Numbered from the stretch's first letter, positions 17,159-27,511 are shown. The stretch: 64,000 nucleotides of DNA from Ferrimonas balearica DSM 9799 (GCF_000148645.1 NC_014541.1:2875139-2939138), one strand, 5' to 3'. Numbers and translations: made by a program. Notes: a model not told the origin generated them from the sequence alone.

Positions 17159-18162
17159 TGCCAATTCTCGACATCCGTAACCTCACCATTGAACTGGACA
17201 CCCCTCATGGCCGCATGGTGGCGCTGGACCGCTTCAGCCTGAAGCTGGGCGAGGGGGAGATCCACGGTCTGGTGGGCGAATCCGGCTCCGGTAAGAGCTT
17301 GCTGGCCAAGGCGATCCTTGGCATTGCCGACCGCCGCACCCACGTCCGGGCTGACCGTCTCAGCTGGAACGGCCTCAACCTGCTGGAGATGACCGCTGCG
17401 GAGCGTCGTGCCCTGATGGGACGCGAGATCGCCATGATCTTTCAGGAACCCACCTCCTGTCTCGACCCCGCTGCCCGCATTGGCACCCAGTTACTGGAAG
17501 CGATGCCGGAACCGGAAGGCGAACGCTGGTGGTGGCGCAAGCGCGCCGCCAAGCGGGCCCACGCTATCCGCTTACTGCACAAAGTCGGGGTAAAGCAGCA
17601 CAGCAAGATATTGAAAGCCTTTCCCTGGGAACTGACCGACGGCCAGGCCCATAAGGTGATGCTGGCCATGGCCCTGGCGCACCAGCCCAGGCTGCTGATT
17701 GCCGATGAACCCACTACCGGACTGGAGACCGCCACCCAAGCCCAGATCTACCGCCTGCTGGCCAAGCTGAACCAGCTGCGGGGGGTGGCCATCCTGTTGA
17801 TCAGCCATGACCTCGACTCAGTGGCCCGTCTGGCCAACAAGATCAGCGTGCTCTACTGCGGCCAGTTGATGGAATCCGGTCGGGCCAAGCAGCTGCTGAA
17901 AAAACCGATGCACCCCTATACCCAGGCATTGATTCAAAGCGCCCTGACCACCCGCAGCAAGCTGGAGGCGAAAAGTCCCCTGTCGACCCTGCCCGGAGGC
18001 ATCCCGCCCATGCACCACCTGCCGGTTGGCTGCCGCCTGGGGCCACGCTGCCCCTATGCCCGCCGTGAATGCGTTCAGCCGCCGCGGATCCGCACCCAGG
18101 TGGGTCAGGCGTTTCGCTGCCACTACCCGCTCAACCCCATCATTAAGGAGCCGCAGCCATGA
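17158..18162 (+). CDS. sapD: SapD-type peptide ABC transporter ATP-binding protein
   Basis: 334 residues, OppD-type ATPase. Walker A is intact (GESGSGKS), Q-loop [12 protein letters not shown], the signature is the variant LTDGQ in [18 protein letters not shown], Walker [14 protein letters not shown]-loop LLISHDL. The C-terminal tail ([15 protein letters not shown]) is the Cys-rich oligopeptide-ABC extension. It pairs with SapF to power SapB/SapC. TAATG and ATGA overlaps couple it to sapC and sapF. Confidence 0.92.
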   Translation: MPILDIRNLTIELDTPHGRMVALDRFSLKLGEGEIHGLVGESGSGKSLLAKAILGIADRRTHVRADRLSWNGLNLLEMTAAERRALMGREIAMIFQEPTSCLDPAARIGTQLLEAMPEPEGERWWWRKRAAKRAHAIRLLHKVGVKQHSKILKAFPWELTDGQAHKVMLAMALAHQPRLLIADEPTTGLETATQAQIYRLLAKLNQLRGVAILLISHDLDSVARLANKISVLYCGQLMESGRAKQLLKKPMHPYTQALIQSALTTRSKLEAKSPLSTLPGGIPPMHHLPVGCRLGPRCPYARRECVQPPRIRTQVGQAFRCHYPLNPIIKEPQP

Positions 18163-18935
18163 GCGCGCTATTGGAAGTGCGGCAACTGCACAAACGGTTT
18201 CCGGTCGGCAGCTGGTGGCGACGCCAATACTACACCGCCCTGTCGCCGCTTTCGTTCGATCTGGCGGCGGGCCAGACTCTGGCGTTTGTCGGCGAGGCCG
18301 GTTCTGGCCGCACCACCCTGGCCCGGATCCTGACCGGGGCGCAAACCCGGACGGGTGGCCAAATCCTGCTGGATGGCCACGAACTGGAGAGCCGCAACTA
18401 CCGTCAGCGCAGCCGACTGATCCGGATGATTTTCCAGGATCCCAGCACCTCGATGAACCCGCGCCTGCGCATCGGTGAGCAGCTGGAAGAACCGCTGATC
18501 TTCAACACCGATATGGACGCCGAGGAGCGCCGCGCTGCCGTGGAGGCCAACCTCACCAAAGTGGGCCTGCTACGGGAGCACGCCGACTTCTACCCCCATA
18601 TGCTTGCCCCTGGCCAGCGCCAGCGCATCGCCATCGCCCGGGCCCTGATGCTGGAACCGAAGATCATCGTCGCGGATGAGGCCTTCACCGGCCTGGACAC
18701 CTCGATTCGGGCCCAGTGCATCAATCTGCTGCTGCAGCTGCAGAAAGACCTCGGCCTGGCCTACGTCTTGATGTCTCACGACTTGGGGCTGGTTCGCCAT
18801 ATGGCCGACCGGGTGATTGTGATGAAGTCCGGTGAAGTGGTGGAGCAGGGCCCCACCCGGGAAGTGTTCGCCGACCCACAGCACGAATACACCAAACGGC
18901 TGCTCGAAGAGCAGGTGTTCCGGCAGGAGCGATAA
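18159..18935 (+). CDS. sapF: SapF-type peptide ABC transporter ATP-binding protein (altered Walker A)
   Basis: 258 residues, OppF/SapF-type ATPase. Q-loop MIFQDPSTSMNP, signature variant LAPGQRQRIAIARAL (also LAPGQ in E. coli SapF), Walker B IIVADEAFTGLD and H-loop LMSHDLG are present. The Walker A reads GEAGSGRTT: the invariant Lys is Arg (codon CGC). This could weaken or abolish ATP hydrolysis at one site of the SapD/SapF pair, which in many heterodimeric ABC ATPases is tolerated. It ends the operon before a strong bidirectional terminator. Confidence 0.9.
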   Translation: MSALLEVRQLHKRFPVGSWWRRQYYTALSPLSFDLAAGQTLAFVGEAGSGRTTLARILTGAQTRTGGQILLDGHELESRNYRQRSRLIRMIFQDPSTSMNPRLRIGEQLEEPLIFNTDMDAEERRAAVEANLTKVGLLREHADFYPHMLAPGQRQRIAIARALMLEPKIIVADEAFTGLDTSIRAQCINLLLQLQKDLGLAYVLMSHDLGLVRHMADRVIVMKSGEVVEQGPTREVFADPQHEYTKRLLEEQVFRQER

Positions 18936-18948
18936 GCCATAAAAAAAA

Positions 18949-18967
18949 GGGAGCGCTGAGCGCTCCC
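18949..18967. terminator. Bidirectional terminator between sapF and fabV
   Basis: An 8-bp stem GGGAGCGC/GCGCTCCC with a 3-base loop is flanked by eight A on the left and seven T on the right, so it works for both convergent genes. Confidence 0.9.
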
Positions 18968-18985
18968 TTTTTTTGTTGGTGGGCC

Positions 18986-20194
18986 TCAGCCCTCCAGAGT
19001 GATCACGTCAAACGGCACCACCGGGTCAACGTCGGCATCGTAATCAATGCCTTCCAGACCAAAACCAAACAGGCTGAGGAACTCCTCCTTGTACTCGACG
19101 TAGTCGGTCAGCTCCTTCAGGTTCTCGTTGGTCAGCTGCGGCCACAGGGCCTTACAGTGGCTCTGGATGTGCTCCTGAAGCTCCAGGTCATCCAGGCGCA
19201 GACGATTGTCATCGTCGGTGGGGATGGCACTGCCATCGGCCTGGTAGAGGCGCTCGTTGAACATGCGGTAGATCTGCTCGATACAGCCCTCGTGCACACC
19301 CTCTTCACGCATCTTCTTAAACACCATGGCAATGTACAGCGGCATCACCGGAATGGCGGAGGAAGCCTGGGTTACCACGGACTTCAGTACCGCCACGTTG
19401 GCGCCACCGCCAATGGCAGACAGCTGCGCATTCAGCGCGGCCGCCGCACGGTCCAGGTCCTTCTTGGCTTCGCCCAGCGCACCGTCCCAGTAGATCGGCC
19501 AGGTGATTTCGGTACCAATGTAGCTGTACGCCACGGTACGGCAACCCTCGGCCAGTACACCCGCTTCAGACAGGGCCTGTACCCACAGCTCCCAATCCTG
19601 GCCGCCCATAACGGTCACGGTGTCCTGAACCTCCTGCTCGGTGGCCGGCTCAATGCTGGCTTCAAACAGGGTGTCTTTGTTGGTGTCCACGGCAGTGGCG
19701 GTGTAGGTCTGACCCATCGGCTTCAGTGAAGAGCGCACCAGCTCACCGCTGTCCGGCAGTTTGCGCACCGGAGAGGCCAGGGAGTACACCACCAGGTCAA
19801 CCTGACCCAGGTCGGCTTTAATCAGCTCAATCGCTTTACGCTTGGCATCATGGGAGAACGCATCACCATTGATGCTCTTGGCGTACAGGCCCGCTTCGTG
19901 AGCGGCTTTGTCGAAGGCGGCAGCGTTATACCAGCCAGCGGTACCCGGCTTTTTCTCGGAGGCCGGTTTTTCAAAGAACACACCGATGGTGGCCGCACCG
20001 CCGCCAAAAGCGGAAACGATGCGGGAAGCCAGACCGTAGCCGCTGGAGGAGCCCACCACCAGCACGCGCTTGGGCGCATTGGCGATGGCGCCCTGGCTCT
20101 GGGTGTAGGCAATTTGATCCCGGACATTCTTCTCACAACCTACCGGATGGGTGGTAGTGCAGATAAAACCGCGGATTTTCGGCTTGATGATCAT
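18986..20194 (-). CDS. fabV: NADH-dependent trans-2-enoyl-ACP reductase FabV
   Basis: 402 residues, the FabV length. N-terminus [20 protein letters not shown] is diagnostic; the NADH-binding segment [16 protein letters not shown] follows, and the active site Tyr235-X8-Lys244 ([10 protein letters not shown]) is intact. It does the last step of each fatty-acid elongation round. FabV enzymes are generally triclosan-resistant (family knowledge). AAGGGAA precedes the ATG. It stands alone between two terminators. Confidence 0.95.
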   Translation of the reverse strand: MIIKPKIRGFICTTTHPVGCEKNVRDQIAYTQSQGAIANAPKRVLVVGSSSGYGLASRIVSAFGGGAATIGVFFEKPASEKKPGTAGWYNAAAFDKAAHEAGLYAKSINGDAFSHDAKRKAIELIKADLGQVDLVVYSLASPVRKLPDSGELVRSSLKPMGQTYTATAVDTNKDTLFEASIEPATEQEVQDTVTVMGGQDWELWVQALSEAGVLAEGCRTVAYSYIGTEITWPIYWDGALGEAKKDLDRAAAALNAQLSAIGGGANVAVLKSVVTQASSAIPVMPLYIAMVFKKMREEGVHEGCIEQIYRMFNERLYQADGSAIPTDDDNRLRLDDLELQEHIQSHCKALWPQLTNENLKELTDYVEYKEEFLSLFGFGLEGIDYDADVDPVVPFDVITLEG

Positions 20195-20361
20195 GTGTTG
20201 ATTCCCTTAATCCGGCCCCGGGGAAGTGGGACCTCTGTCGATTGCGCGCCATCGGATGGCGGGCAAGATAAAGCTTGTGCGCAAGGTTAACCCAGAAAAG
20301 GGGGATTCTTGAAGCCAAAGCAAGGTGATCCGACCTGACCACCGCTCTGTTGCGCCCATAA

Positions 20362-20389
20362 AAAACGGCGGCACCCTGGCCGCCGTTTT
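20362..20389 (-). terminator. Rho-independent terminator after ppiD
   Basis: An 11-bp stem AAAACGGCGGC/GCCGCCGTTTT with a short loop, followed on the minus strand by TTTATGG, just past the ppiD stop. Confidence 0.85.
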
Positions 20390-20402
20390 ACCCGTTACCG
20401 GT

Positions 20403-22277
20403 TTACTGCACCGGGTTGGCTTCTGCGCGGTCCAGATACAGGATCTCAGCGTCAGCACGCAGGCTGTCGATCAGGGAGCGGTAATCCGCTTCGCCCATCT
20501 GCTGAGCCAGGCGACCTTTCAGGGCACCCACCAGCTCGGCTTCAGCACTGCCGTCAGTCACTTTGTCCAGCGCCACGATGGCGATGTCGCCGCTGGGCAG
20601 ACGGAAGTGGCTGAATACGGAACCGTCCACCGGCTTGGCCATGGTGAAGACAGACTGCACCAGGGTCGGGTCGAGGTCAGGCTGGCCGAAGCGGCCCACA
20701 CCAGCAACCGCAATCACGTCGGTCGGCTCAGTGCCCGCCTGCCAGGCAGCTTCGATGGCCGCGGCTTCGGTCATGGCTTTATCGCTGGCCTTCTCGGTCA
20801 CGAGCTGGGCACGAATGCGCTCTTTAACCTGCTCCAGGGTTTCAGTCCCTGCCGCCTGGTGCGCTTTAACACGCAGTACCAGGATGTGGCCGTTGTCGAT
20901 CTGAACCACTTCGGAGTTCATGCCATCCAACAGCACGGAGTCAGAGAACGCCGCCGCCAGGGCACGCGGGTTGTCCATCGGAGCCGGCGCGTTGTTGCGA
21001 GAGAACATCTCGGTGGTTTTCACTTCACCACCCACGGCTTCAGCGGTTTCCACCAGGCTGTCCGGCACCTGGAAGCTGACATCAGCCAGTTTCTGCTGCA
21101 GGCCGTAGAACTCAGTCTGAGCCTTGTCGGCTTGCAGAGTGGCGATGATGCTGGCTTTTACCTCGTCGAACGGGCGCTGGGTGGCGGCCTCAATCTTCTT
21201 GGCATTGACGATCTGGTAGCCGTACTCAGTCTTGATGACGTCAGAGGTTTCACCCTCCTGCAGGGCAAACAGCGCGGCGTCAAACGCGGGCTCCATCTGA
21301 CCCGGGGTCATCCAGTCCAGCTCACCGCCGTTCTCTGCAGTAAAGGTATCGTCAGAGGCCTCAGCGGCCACAGCGGCAAACGCTTCACCGGCACGAACGC
21401 GGGCCAGAGCGGCTTCTGCGCGAGCCTGGGCGTCATCGCCTTCAAACAGCATGTGAGCGGCCAGACGGCGCTCCGGTTGCTGGTAGGCGTTGGCCTGGCT
21501 GTCGTAGAACGCTTTGGCTTCTTCATCGGTCACGCTGACGTCACCGGCCAGGTCAGATACGGCCAGCTCAACGTACTCCACAGACACCTCTTCCGGGGTG
21601 GCGAAGCGGGCTTGGTTGGCCTGGTAGAAATCGGAAATCTCGCTGTCGCTGACCTCGATGCCGGCGTTGTAGTCGGCTTGGGAAACCAGCAGGTAGCGCA
21701 GGTCGCGGGTTTGCTGCTGCAGAGCAGTCAGGGCCTGAGCTTCGGCGTCAGTCACGAACTCGCTGCCCAGCAGGCCAACGACCAGCTGCTGACGGCTCAT
21801 GTCGCGACGCAGCATGTCACGCAGCTGCACACCGCTCAGGTTGTTCTGGCGCAGTACCGCCTGGTAACGCGCGTTATCGAACTTGCCGTCAACCTGGAAC
21901 TCCGGCATGGCCACGATGGCCTGCTGGATCTGGTCATCGGAAACGCGCAGGCCGAGGTCCGCAACCTTTTGGTCGATCAGACGTTCGGCAATCAGACGGT
22001 CCAACACGCTCTGACGCAGGCCGGCCATGTAGGTCGGGTCGGCAGACAGGCTGTCAAACATCTCACCCAGCTGAGCACGCATCCGAGCTTGCTCGTTCTG
22101 GAACGCCTGGTCCAGGTCGTAGCGGGTGATCTCTTCCCCATTGACCTCGGCAGCCAGCATCTCGCTGTTGGTGCCCAGATAGCTGTATACGCCGGTCAAG
22201 GCGAATGACAGGATCACTGCCCCAAGGATGATCTTGGCGGCCACTCCCTGTGAGCCTTCACGGATCTTTTCTAACAT
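20403..22277 (-). CDS. ppiD: Periplasmic folding chaperone PpiD
   Basis: 624 residues. The N-terminus MLEKIREGSQGVAAKIILGAVILSFALTGVYSYLG is the PpiD signal anchor with its short cytoplasmic part. A SurA-like chaperone region follows (YDLDQAFQNEQARMRAQLG, RQSVLDRLIAERLIDQKVADLGLRVSDDQI), then a parvulin-like domain around 265-355 (AAHMLFEGDDAQARAEAALARVRAGEAFAAVAAEASDD, GGELDWMTPGQMEPAFDAALFAL). It assists newly exported proteins near the Sec translocon. It lies downstream of hupB, separated by 208 bases with two hairpins. Confidence 0.95.
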   Translation of the reverse strand: MLEKIREGSQGVAAKIILGAVILSFALTGVYSYLGTNSEMLAAEVNGEEITRYDLDQAFQNEQARMRAQLGEMFDSLSADPTYMAGLRQSVLDRLIAERLIDQKVADLGLRVSDDQIQQAIVAMPEFQVDGKFDNARYQAVLRQNNLSGVQLRDMLRRDMSRQQLVVGLLGSEFVTDAEAQALTALQQQTRDLRYLLVSQADYNAGIEVSDSEISDFYQANQARFATPEEVSVEYVELAVSDLAGDVSVTDEEAKAFYDSQANAYQQPERRLAAHMLFEGDDAQARAEAALARVRAGEAFAAVAAEASDDTFTAENGGELDWMTPGQMEPAFDAALFALQEGETSDVIKTEYGYQIVNAKKIEAATQRPFDEVKASIIATLQADKAQTEFYGLQQKLADVSFQVPDSLVETAEAVGGEVKTTEMFSRNNAPAPMDNPRALAAAFSDSVLLDGMNSEVVQIDNGHILVLRVKAHQAAGTETLEQVKERIRAQLVTEKASDKAMTEAAAIEAAWQAGTEPTDVIAVAGVGRFGQPDLDPTLVQSVFTMAKPVDGSVFSHFRLPSGDIAIVALDKVTDGSAEAELVGALKGRLAQQMGEADYRSLIDSLRADAEILYLDRAEANPVQ

Positions 22278-22331
22278 CGACCTTCTCTTAATTCGAATCG
22301 GTTTTTGGAATGGTTCGCAGTGTCATAAAAA

Positions 22332-22356
22332 AAGCGCATCCTTGCAAGATGCGCTT
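22332..22356 (-). terminator. Rho-independent terminator in the hupB-ppiD interval
   Basis: A 9-bp stem AAGCGCATC/GATGCGCTT, followed on the minus strand by TTTTTTTATG, a strong T-run. It ends transcription coming from hupB about 50 bases before the ppiD start. Confidence 0.85.
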
Positions 22357-22442
22357 GTAATTGCGTGACACCGTAGTCGTCAATTTCTGACCAGTGGGTC
22401 GAGCCCCTGCCGTGGCAAGGCGCGTCTACCGTATCAAACAAC

Positions 22443-22468
22443 AACGCTCAAGCCGGGGCTTGAGCGTT
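22443..22468 (-). terminator. Hairpin just after hupB
   Basis: A perfect 12-bp stem AACGCTCAAGCC/GGCTTGAGCGTT with a 2-base loop lies 18 bases past the hupB stop, followed by GTTGTTTG on the minus strand. The T-run is weak, so it may be a first terminator or a 3'-end stabiliser ahead of the stronger one at 22332-22356. Confidence 0.6.
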
Positions 22469-22485
22469 AGTCCGTAAACCAATAC

Positions 22486-22758
22486 TTAGTTTACAGCGTC
22501 TTTCAGCGCCTTACCGGCTTTAAAGGCAGGAATCTTCGCCGCAGCGATCTTGATTTCCTTGCCAGTCTGCGGGTTACGGCCAGTACGCTCAGCACGCTCA
22601 CGTACTTCGAAGGTGCCGAAACCTACCAGAGAGATTTTCTCACCGTCTTTCAGAGAAGCGGTGATGGCGTCGATGAAAGAGTCCAGAGCACGGCCAGCAG
22701 CTGCTTTAGAAATGTCCGCGCCAGAAGCAATTTGATCGATCAGTTGAGACTTGTTCAT
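22486..22758 (-). CDS. hupB: DNA-binding protein HU-beta
   Basis: 90 residues, exactly HU size. [32 protein letters not shown] is the helical dimer part; [28 protein letters not shown] is the signature with the Arg/Pro-tipped DNA-binding arms. It bends and compacts DNA. AAGGGG precedes the ATG. It follows lon with its own promoter region (278 bases) in the common hupB-next-to-lon order. A 7-base inverted repeat (GCTTGAA/TTCAAGC, 22834-22854) lies about 76 bases before the start. Confidence 0.97.
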   Translation of the reverse strand: MNKSQLIDQIASGADISKAAAGRALDSFIDAITASLKDGEKISLVGFGTFEVRERAERTGRNPQTGKEIKIAAAKIPAFKAGKALKDAVN

Positions 22759-23000
22759 ATCATCCCCTTGAATGCATTTATTCGCGCCGCCGCCTGTTCC
22801 ATTAAAGCGCGGTCTGCGGAAGTTTTATAGCAAGCTTGAAATTGAAGTTCAAGCGCTAAACAGACAGCATATTCCATTTATTGGATACGGCTCAAACCCA
22901 GTCCTGTAGCGGTTTGCAGCATGGTCTGGGTTGCGTCAGTTCCCTACACTACCACGTATTTTTGCGTTGAAAAGCCCTTTTTAAGCATCTTGGGACAAAA

Positions 23001-23022
23001 AATGCGCCCCTGAGGGCGCATT
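23001..23022 (-). terminator. Rho-independent terminator after lon
   Basis: A 9-bp stem AATGCGCCC/GGGCGCATT with a 4-base loop, followed on the minus strand by TTTTGTCCC, 14 bases past the lon stop. Confidence 0.85.
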
Positions 23023-23036
23023 ATGATATTGGATGC

Positions 23037-25394
23037 TTATTTTGTGGCTTCCACCACTTCAAAACCTTCCGGTGGATGTTCCAGTGCAAGGCTCAGAACT
23101 TCATCAATCCAACGAACCGCACGAATATCCAAATCCGCTTTTACGTTATCCGGAATCTCTTCCAAATCACGCTCGTTTTCTTTCGGAATAAGTACCCGTT
23201 TAATGCCACCGCGATGGGCCGCCAACAACTTCTCTTTGAGGCCACCAATAGGCAGAACTTCGCCGCGCAGCGTGATTTCACCGGTCATTGCCACATCGGC
23301 ACGCACCGGGTTACCGGTCAGGCTGGAAACCAGCGCCGTACACATGGCAATACCCGCGGACGGGCCATCTTTGGGGGTCGCCCCTTCCGGCACGTGGACG
23401 TGAATATCACGCTTCTCATAGAAGTCACCCGCCACCCGCAGCTTCTCAGCTCGGGCACGCACTACGGTCATTGCCGCCTGAATGGACTCCTGCATCACAT
23501 CACCGAGTGAACCGGTGTAAGTGAGCTTGCCCTTGCCCGGAACCGAGGTGGTTTCGATGGTCAGCAGGTCGCCGCCCACTTCGGTCCACGCCAGACCGGT
23601 CACCTGGCCAATCTGGTTGCTCTCTTCCGCTTTGCCGTAATCGAAGCGCTGAACCCCCAGGAACTCCTTGAGGTTATCGCCGTTGACGACCACCGGCTTA
23701 TCGGACCGACCCAGCAGGATCTGCTTGACCGCCTTACGGCAGATCTTGGAGATCTCGCGCTCCAGGCTACGCACACCGGCTTCACGGGTGTAGTAACGAA
23801 TAATGCCGATAATGGCGGACTCTTCCACCACCAGCTCATCCGGCTTAACGCCGTTGCGCTTCAGCTGCTTGGGCAGCAGGTGCTGCAGGGCGATATTCAG
23901 TTTTTCATCTTCGGTGTAACCGGACAGACGAATCACTTCCATACGGTCCAGCAGCGGACCCGGGATGGCCATGGAGTTGGAGGTGGCGACGAACATCACG
24001 TCGGACAGGTCGTAATCGACCTCCAGGTAATGGTCGTTAAAGGCGCTGTTCTGTTCCGGATCGAGCACTTCCAGCAGGGCAGACGACGGGTCGCCACGCA
24101 TGTCGGAGCTCATCTTGTCGATTTCATCGAGCAGGAACAGCGGGTTCTTCACCCCGACTTTTGACATCTTCTGGATCAGCTTGCCCGGCATGGAGCCGAT
24201 GTAGGTACGACGGTGACCGCGGATCTCCGCTTCATCACGCACCCCACCCAGCGCCATACGCACGTACTTACGGCCGGTGGCCTTGGCGATGGACTGACCC
24301 AGCGAGGTTTTACCCACACCCGGCGGTCCCACCAGGCACAGAATCGGGCCTTTCAGCTGCTTTACTCGGGCCTGCACGGCAAGGTATTCGAGAATGCGCT
24401 CTTTGACCTTGTCCAGGCCAAAGTGGTCGGCATCCAGCACCTCGCTGGCCACGCTCAGGTCTTTTTTGACCTTGGAACGCTTGGCCCAGGGCACGCTCAC
24501 CATCCAGTCAACGTAGCTGCGCACCACGGTGGCTTCGGCGGACATCGGCGACATCATCTTGAGCTTGTTCAGCTCTGCGACGGTCTTCTCCTTGGCCTCA
24601 GTCGGCATGCGGGCTTCGTCGATCTTCTTGCTCAGCGCTTCAAACTCATCCGGCGCGTCATCCAGCTCACCCAGCTCTTTCTGGATCGCCTTCATCTGCT
24701 CGTTGAGGTAGTACTCACGCTGGCTCTTTTCCATCTGCTTTTTGACCCGGGTGCGGATCTTCTTCTCCACCTGGAGAATGTCGATCTCGGACTCCATGGT
24801 CGCCATCAGATACTCGAGTCGCTCGCCCACATCCACCATCTCAACCACGGCCTGCTTATCGGCCAGTTTGAGCGGCATGTGCGCCGCCATGGTGTCAGCC
24901 AGGCGTGCGGCTTCGTCGATGCCGTTCAGGGAGGTCAGCACCTCCGGCGGGATCTTCTTGTTGAGCTTGATGTAGCCTTCAAACTGGCTGATGGCGGTGC
25001 GTACCAGCACCTCCTCTTCACGCTCAGGCATCGGCTTGGAGGGCAGGAACTGCGCTTCCGCGACAAAGAACGGGTCCGTCTCCGTCATCTGCTCAATGCG
25101 AGCACGCTGGCCACCTTCCACCAGCACCTTAACGGTGCCGTCAGGCAGCTTCAGCAACTGAAGAATGGAAGCGACGGTTCCGACCTGGTAGATGTCGTCC
25201 TCGGTGGGATCGTCCTGGTCGGCCTCGCGCTGGGCCACCAGCAGAACCTGCTTCTCCTGTTCCATCGCCGCTTCCAGGCAGCGGATTGACTTTTCTCGAC
25301 CCACAAAGAGAGGGATCACCATGTGGGGGTAGACCACCACGTCCCTGAGTGGGAGCACAGGAATGACAACGTGGTCAGAACGCTCTAGGGTCAT
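23037..25394 (-). CDS. lon: ATP-dependent protease Lon
   Basis: 785 residues, the LonA length. N-terminal substrate-binding domain (VIPVLPLRDVVVYPHMVIPLFVGR), long helical region (MEKSQREYYLNEQMKAIQKELGE), AAA+ domain with Walker A GPPGVGKTS and Walker B PLFLLDEIDKM, and the protease domain with the catalytic Ser in PKDGPSAGIAM and Lys in LKEKLLAAHRGG. It degrades damaged and regulatory proteins. A heat-shock-type promoter lies upstream (25441-25467). Neighbours are clpX and hupB, all transcribed leftward. Confidence 0.98.
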   Translation of the reverse strand: MTLERSDHVVIPVLPLRDVVVYPHMVIPLFVGREKSIRCLEAAMEQEKQVLLVAQREADQDDPTEDDIYQVGTVASILQLLKLPDGTVKVLVEGGQRARIEQMTETDPFFVAEAQFLPSKPMPEREEEVLVRTAISQFEGYIKLNKKIPPEVLTSLNGIDEAARLADTMAAHMPLKLADKQAVVEMVDVGERLEYLMATMESEIDILQVEKKIRTRVKKQMEKSQREYYLNEQMKAIQKELGELDDAPDEFEALSKKIDEARMPTEAKEKTVAELNKLKMMSPMSAEATVVRSYVDWMVSVPWAKRSKVKKDLSVASEVLDADHFGLDKVKERILEYLAVQARVKQLKGPILCLVGPPGVGKTSLGQSIAKATGRKYVRMALGGVRDEAEIRGHRRTYIGSMPGKLIQKMSKVGVKNPLFLLDEIDKMSSDMRGDPSSALLEVLDPEQNSAFNDHYLEVDYDLSDVMFVATSNSMAIPGPLLDRMEVIRLSGYTEDEKLNIALQHLLPKQLKRNGVKPDELVVEESAIIGIIRYYTREAGVRSLEREISKICRKAVKQILLGRSDKPVVVNGDNLKEFLGVQRFDYGKAEESNQIGQVTGLAWTEVGGDLLTIETTSVPGKGKLTYTGSLGDVMQESIQAAMTVVRARAEKLRVAGDFYEKRDIHVHVPEGATPKDGPSAGIAMCTALVSSLTGNPVRADVAMTGEITLRGEVLPIGGLKEKLLAAHRGGIKRVLIPKENERDLEEIPDNVKADLDIRAVRWIDEVLSLALEHPPEGFEVVEATK

Positions 25395-25440
25395 CGCTCG
25401 ATTCCGTTTTGCTGCAGGATAAATTTGGGAGATACCCAGT

Positions 25441-25467
25441 ATATGGGGCGGGATCTCAAGGATTCAA
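25441..25467 (-). promoter_or_regulatory. Sigma-32 (heat-shock) promoter of lon
   Basis: On the minus strand TTGAAT (25467-25462) is followed after 13 bases by CCCCATAT (25448-25441), close to the sigma-32 pattern CTTGAAA-N13-15-CCCCATNT and to the known E. coli lon promoter. It lies about 47 bases before the lon ATG. Confidence 0.7.
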
Positions 25468-25484
25468 TGAGGTACGAATAAAAA

Positions 25485-25505
25485 AAGAGGCCCTATTGGC
25501 CCCTT
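25485..25505 (-). terminator. Rho-independent terminator after clpX
   Basis: An 8-bp stem AAGAGGCC/GGCCCCTT with one G-T pair and a 5-base loop is flanked by A- and T-runs on both sides. It lies about 18 bases past the clpX stop. Confidence 0.8.
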
Positions 25506-25523
25506 TTTCATCAACCACTTCGC

Positions 25524-26801
25524 TTACTCGGCCGAGGCCGCCTGAGCGTCGCCGTTGTAAATCATCAGCGGTGCGGTTTCGCCCTTGATCACGGATTCGT
25601 CCACCACCACCTTGGATACGTCCTGCGCAGAGGGCAGGTCGTACATGGTGTCCAGCAGCACGCCTTCCACGATAGAACGCAGACCACGAGCACCGGTTTT
25701 CCGCTCCATCGCCTTGCGGGCAATGGCACGCAGCGCGTCTTCGCGGAACTCCAGCTCAACCCCTTCGAGGTCGAACAGGGCGCCATACTGTTTGGTCAGC
25801 GCGTTTTTCGGCTCCTGCAGGATCTGGATAAGGGCATCCTCATCCAGCTCGCCCAGGGTGGCCACCACCGGCAGACGACCGATGAATTCCGGGATCAAAC
25901 CGTACTTCACCAGATCTTCCGGCTCAACGCGGGCAAAGGTTTCGGTCAGAGACTTACCGTCATCCTTGCTGCGCACTTCCGCGCCGAAACCGATACCGGT
26001 GCCGGTAAAGGCACGCTGCTCAATCACCTTATCCAGGCCGGCAAAGGCGCCGCCACAGATAAACAGGATCTTGGAGGTATCCACCTGCAGGAACTCTTGC
26101 TGAGGGTGCTTACGGCCGCCCTGAGGCGGTACCGCGGCAACGGTGCCTTCAATCAGCTTCAGCAGCGCCTGCTGCACCCCTTCACCGGACACGTCGCGGG
26201 TGATGGAGGGGTTATCAGATTTGCGAGAGATCTTGTCAATCTCATCGATGTAGACGATGCCACGCTGGGCCTTTTCCACGTCGTAATCGCACTTCTGCAG
26301 CAGTTTCTGGATGATGTTTTCCACATCTTCACCCACGTAACCGGCTTCGGTCAGGGTGGTGGCATCCGCCATGGTAAACGGCACATCCAGCAGGCGAGCC
26401 AAAGTCTCAGCCAGCAGGGTTTTACCGGAACCGGTCGGGCCGATCAGCAGAATGTTGCTCTTGCCCAGTTCCACTTCAGCCTCGTCGCCACCGTGGCGCA
26501 GACGCTTGTAGTGGTTGTACACGGCCACGGCCAGTACCTTCTTGGCCTGTTCCTGACCAATGACGTACTCATCCAGGTGAGCACGGATTTCGTGGGGAGT
26601 CGGCAAGCGGTCGGAAGCACGCTTGGGCGCCAGCTCCTTCACCTCCTCCCGGATGATGTCGTTGCACAGGTCAACGCACTCATCGCAAATGTAAACGGAG
26701 GGGCCGGCAATCAACTTGCGCACTTCGTGCTGGCTCTTTCCGCAGAAAGAACAGTACAGCAGCTTGCTGTTGTCACCGTCACCCTTCTTGATATCACTCA
26801 T
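25524..26801 (-). CDS. clpX: ClpX, ATPase subunit of the ClpXP protease
   Basis: 425 residues. The N-terminal zinc-binding domain has CSFCGKS and [10 protein letters not shown] (four Cys). The AAA+ domain has Walker A GPTGSGKT, the GYVG pore loop, Walker [12 protein letters not shown], and the IGF loop region ([10 protein letters not shown]) that docks to ClpP. It unfolds tagged substrates and feeds them to ClpP. The ATG at 26801 is used; the codon before it is TTG. clpP lies 64 bases upstream on the same strand. Confidence 0.98.
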   Translation of the reverse strand: MSDIKKGDGDNSKLLYCSFCGKSQHEVRKLIAGPSVYICDECVDLCNDIIREEVKELAPKRASDRLPTPHEIRAHLDEYVIGQEQAKKVLAVAVYNHYKRLRHGGDEAEVELGKSNILLIGPTGSGKTLLAETLARLLDVPFTMADATTLTEAGYVGEDVENIIQKLLQKCDYDVEKAQRGIVYIDEIDKISRKSDNPSITRDVSGEGVQQALLKLIEGTVAAVPPQGGRKHPQQEFLQVDTSKILFICGGAFAGLDKVIEQRAFTGTGIGFGAEVRSKDDGKSLTETFARVEPEDLVKYGLIPEFIGRLPVVATLGELDEDALIQILQEPKNALTKQYGALFDLEGVELEFREDALRAIARKAMERKTGARGLRSIVEGVLLDTMYDLPSAQDVSKVVVDESVIKGETAPLMIYNGDAQAASAE

Positions 26802-26865
26802 CAACGACCTCGTAGTGCTGGTGCGTTACGGTATATAGAGTCTAAGACAGGCTTCGTGGCTTTGC

Positions 26866-27489
26866 TTATTCAGCGTCAGCCGCCCGACGGGTCAGCACGG
26901 AGTCGACCAGACCGTATTCCACCGCATCGGTAGCGCTCATAAAGTTGTCGCGATCGGTGTCGCGCTCGATCACTTCCATCGGCTGGCCGGTGTGCTCGGC
27001 CAACAGCAGGTTGAGCTTGTGCTTGATGCCCAGGATCTCCTGAGCGTGAATGGCGATGTCAGAGGCTTGCCCCTGAAAGCCACCCAGCGGCTGGTGAATC
27101 ATAACCCGGCTGTTCGGCAGAACGTGACGCTTGCCCTTGGCACCGCCGGCCAACAGGAAGGCGCCCATGCTGGCAGCCTGGCCCATGCACACGGTGCTCA
27201 CGTCCGGCTTGATAAACTGCATGGTGTCGTAGATGGACATCCCCGCAGTCACCGAACCACCGGGTGAGTTGATGTACAGGTAGATGTCCTTGTCGGGGTT
27301 CTCCGACTCAAGGAACAGCAGCTGCGCGACCACAAGGTTCGCCATATGGTCTTCCACCGGACCGGTAAGGAAGATAACCCGCTCTTTAAGCAGACGGGAA
27401 TAGATGTCATAGGAGCGTTCGCCCTTGGCAGTCTGTTCCACCACCATCGGGATTAGCGCATTCAGGGGAGAATCAAGCAGGTGCTGCAT
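26866..27489 (-). CDS. clpP: ClpP, proteolytic subunit
   Basis: 207 residues. Serine protease with Ser107 in [13 protein letters not shown], His132 in [14 protein letters not shown], and Asp in [21 protein letters not shown]. The N-terminus [20 protein letters not shown] includes the short propeptide region. It forms the tetradecameric chamber served by ClpX. The tig-clpP-clpX-lon order is the standard proteobacterial one; a hairpin separates it from tig. Confidence 0.98.
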   Translation of the reverse strand: MQHLLDSPLNALIPMVVEQTAKGERSYDIYSRLLKERVIFLTGPVEDHMANLVVAQLLFLESENPDKDIYLYINSPGGSVTAGMSIYDTMQFIKPDVSTVCMGQAASMGAFLLAGGAKGKRHVLPNSRVMIHQPLGGFQGQASDIAIHAQEILGIKHKLNLLLAEHTGQPMEVIERDTDRDNFMSATDAVEYGLVDSVLTRRAADAE

Positions 27490-27511
27490 AGTTTTTCCGT
27501 CTTCCTAACAA

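Noticed and set aside
22381-22440. tRNA-like text (GGTAGACGCGCCTTGCCA) after hupB
   Set aside because: It resembles D-arm and anticodon pieces of Leu or Gly tRNAs, but no acceptor stem, T-arm or full cloverleaf can be formed.
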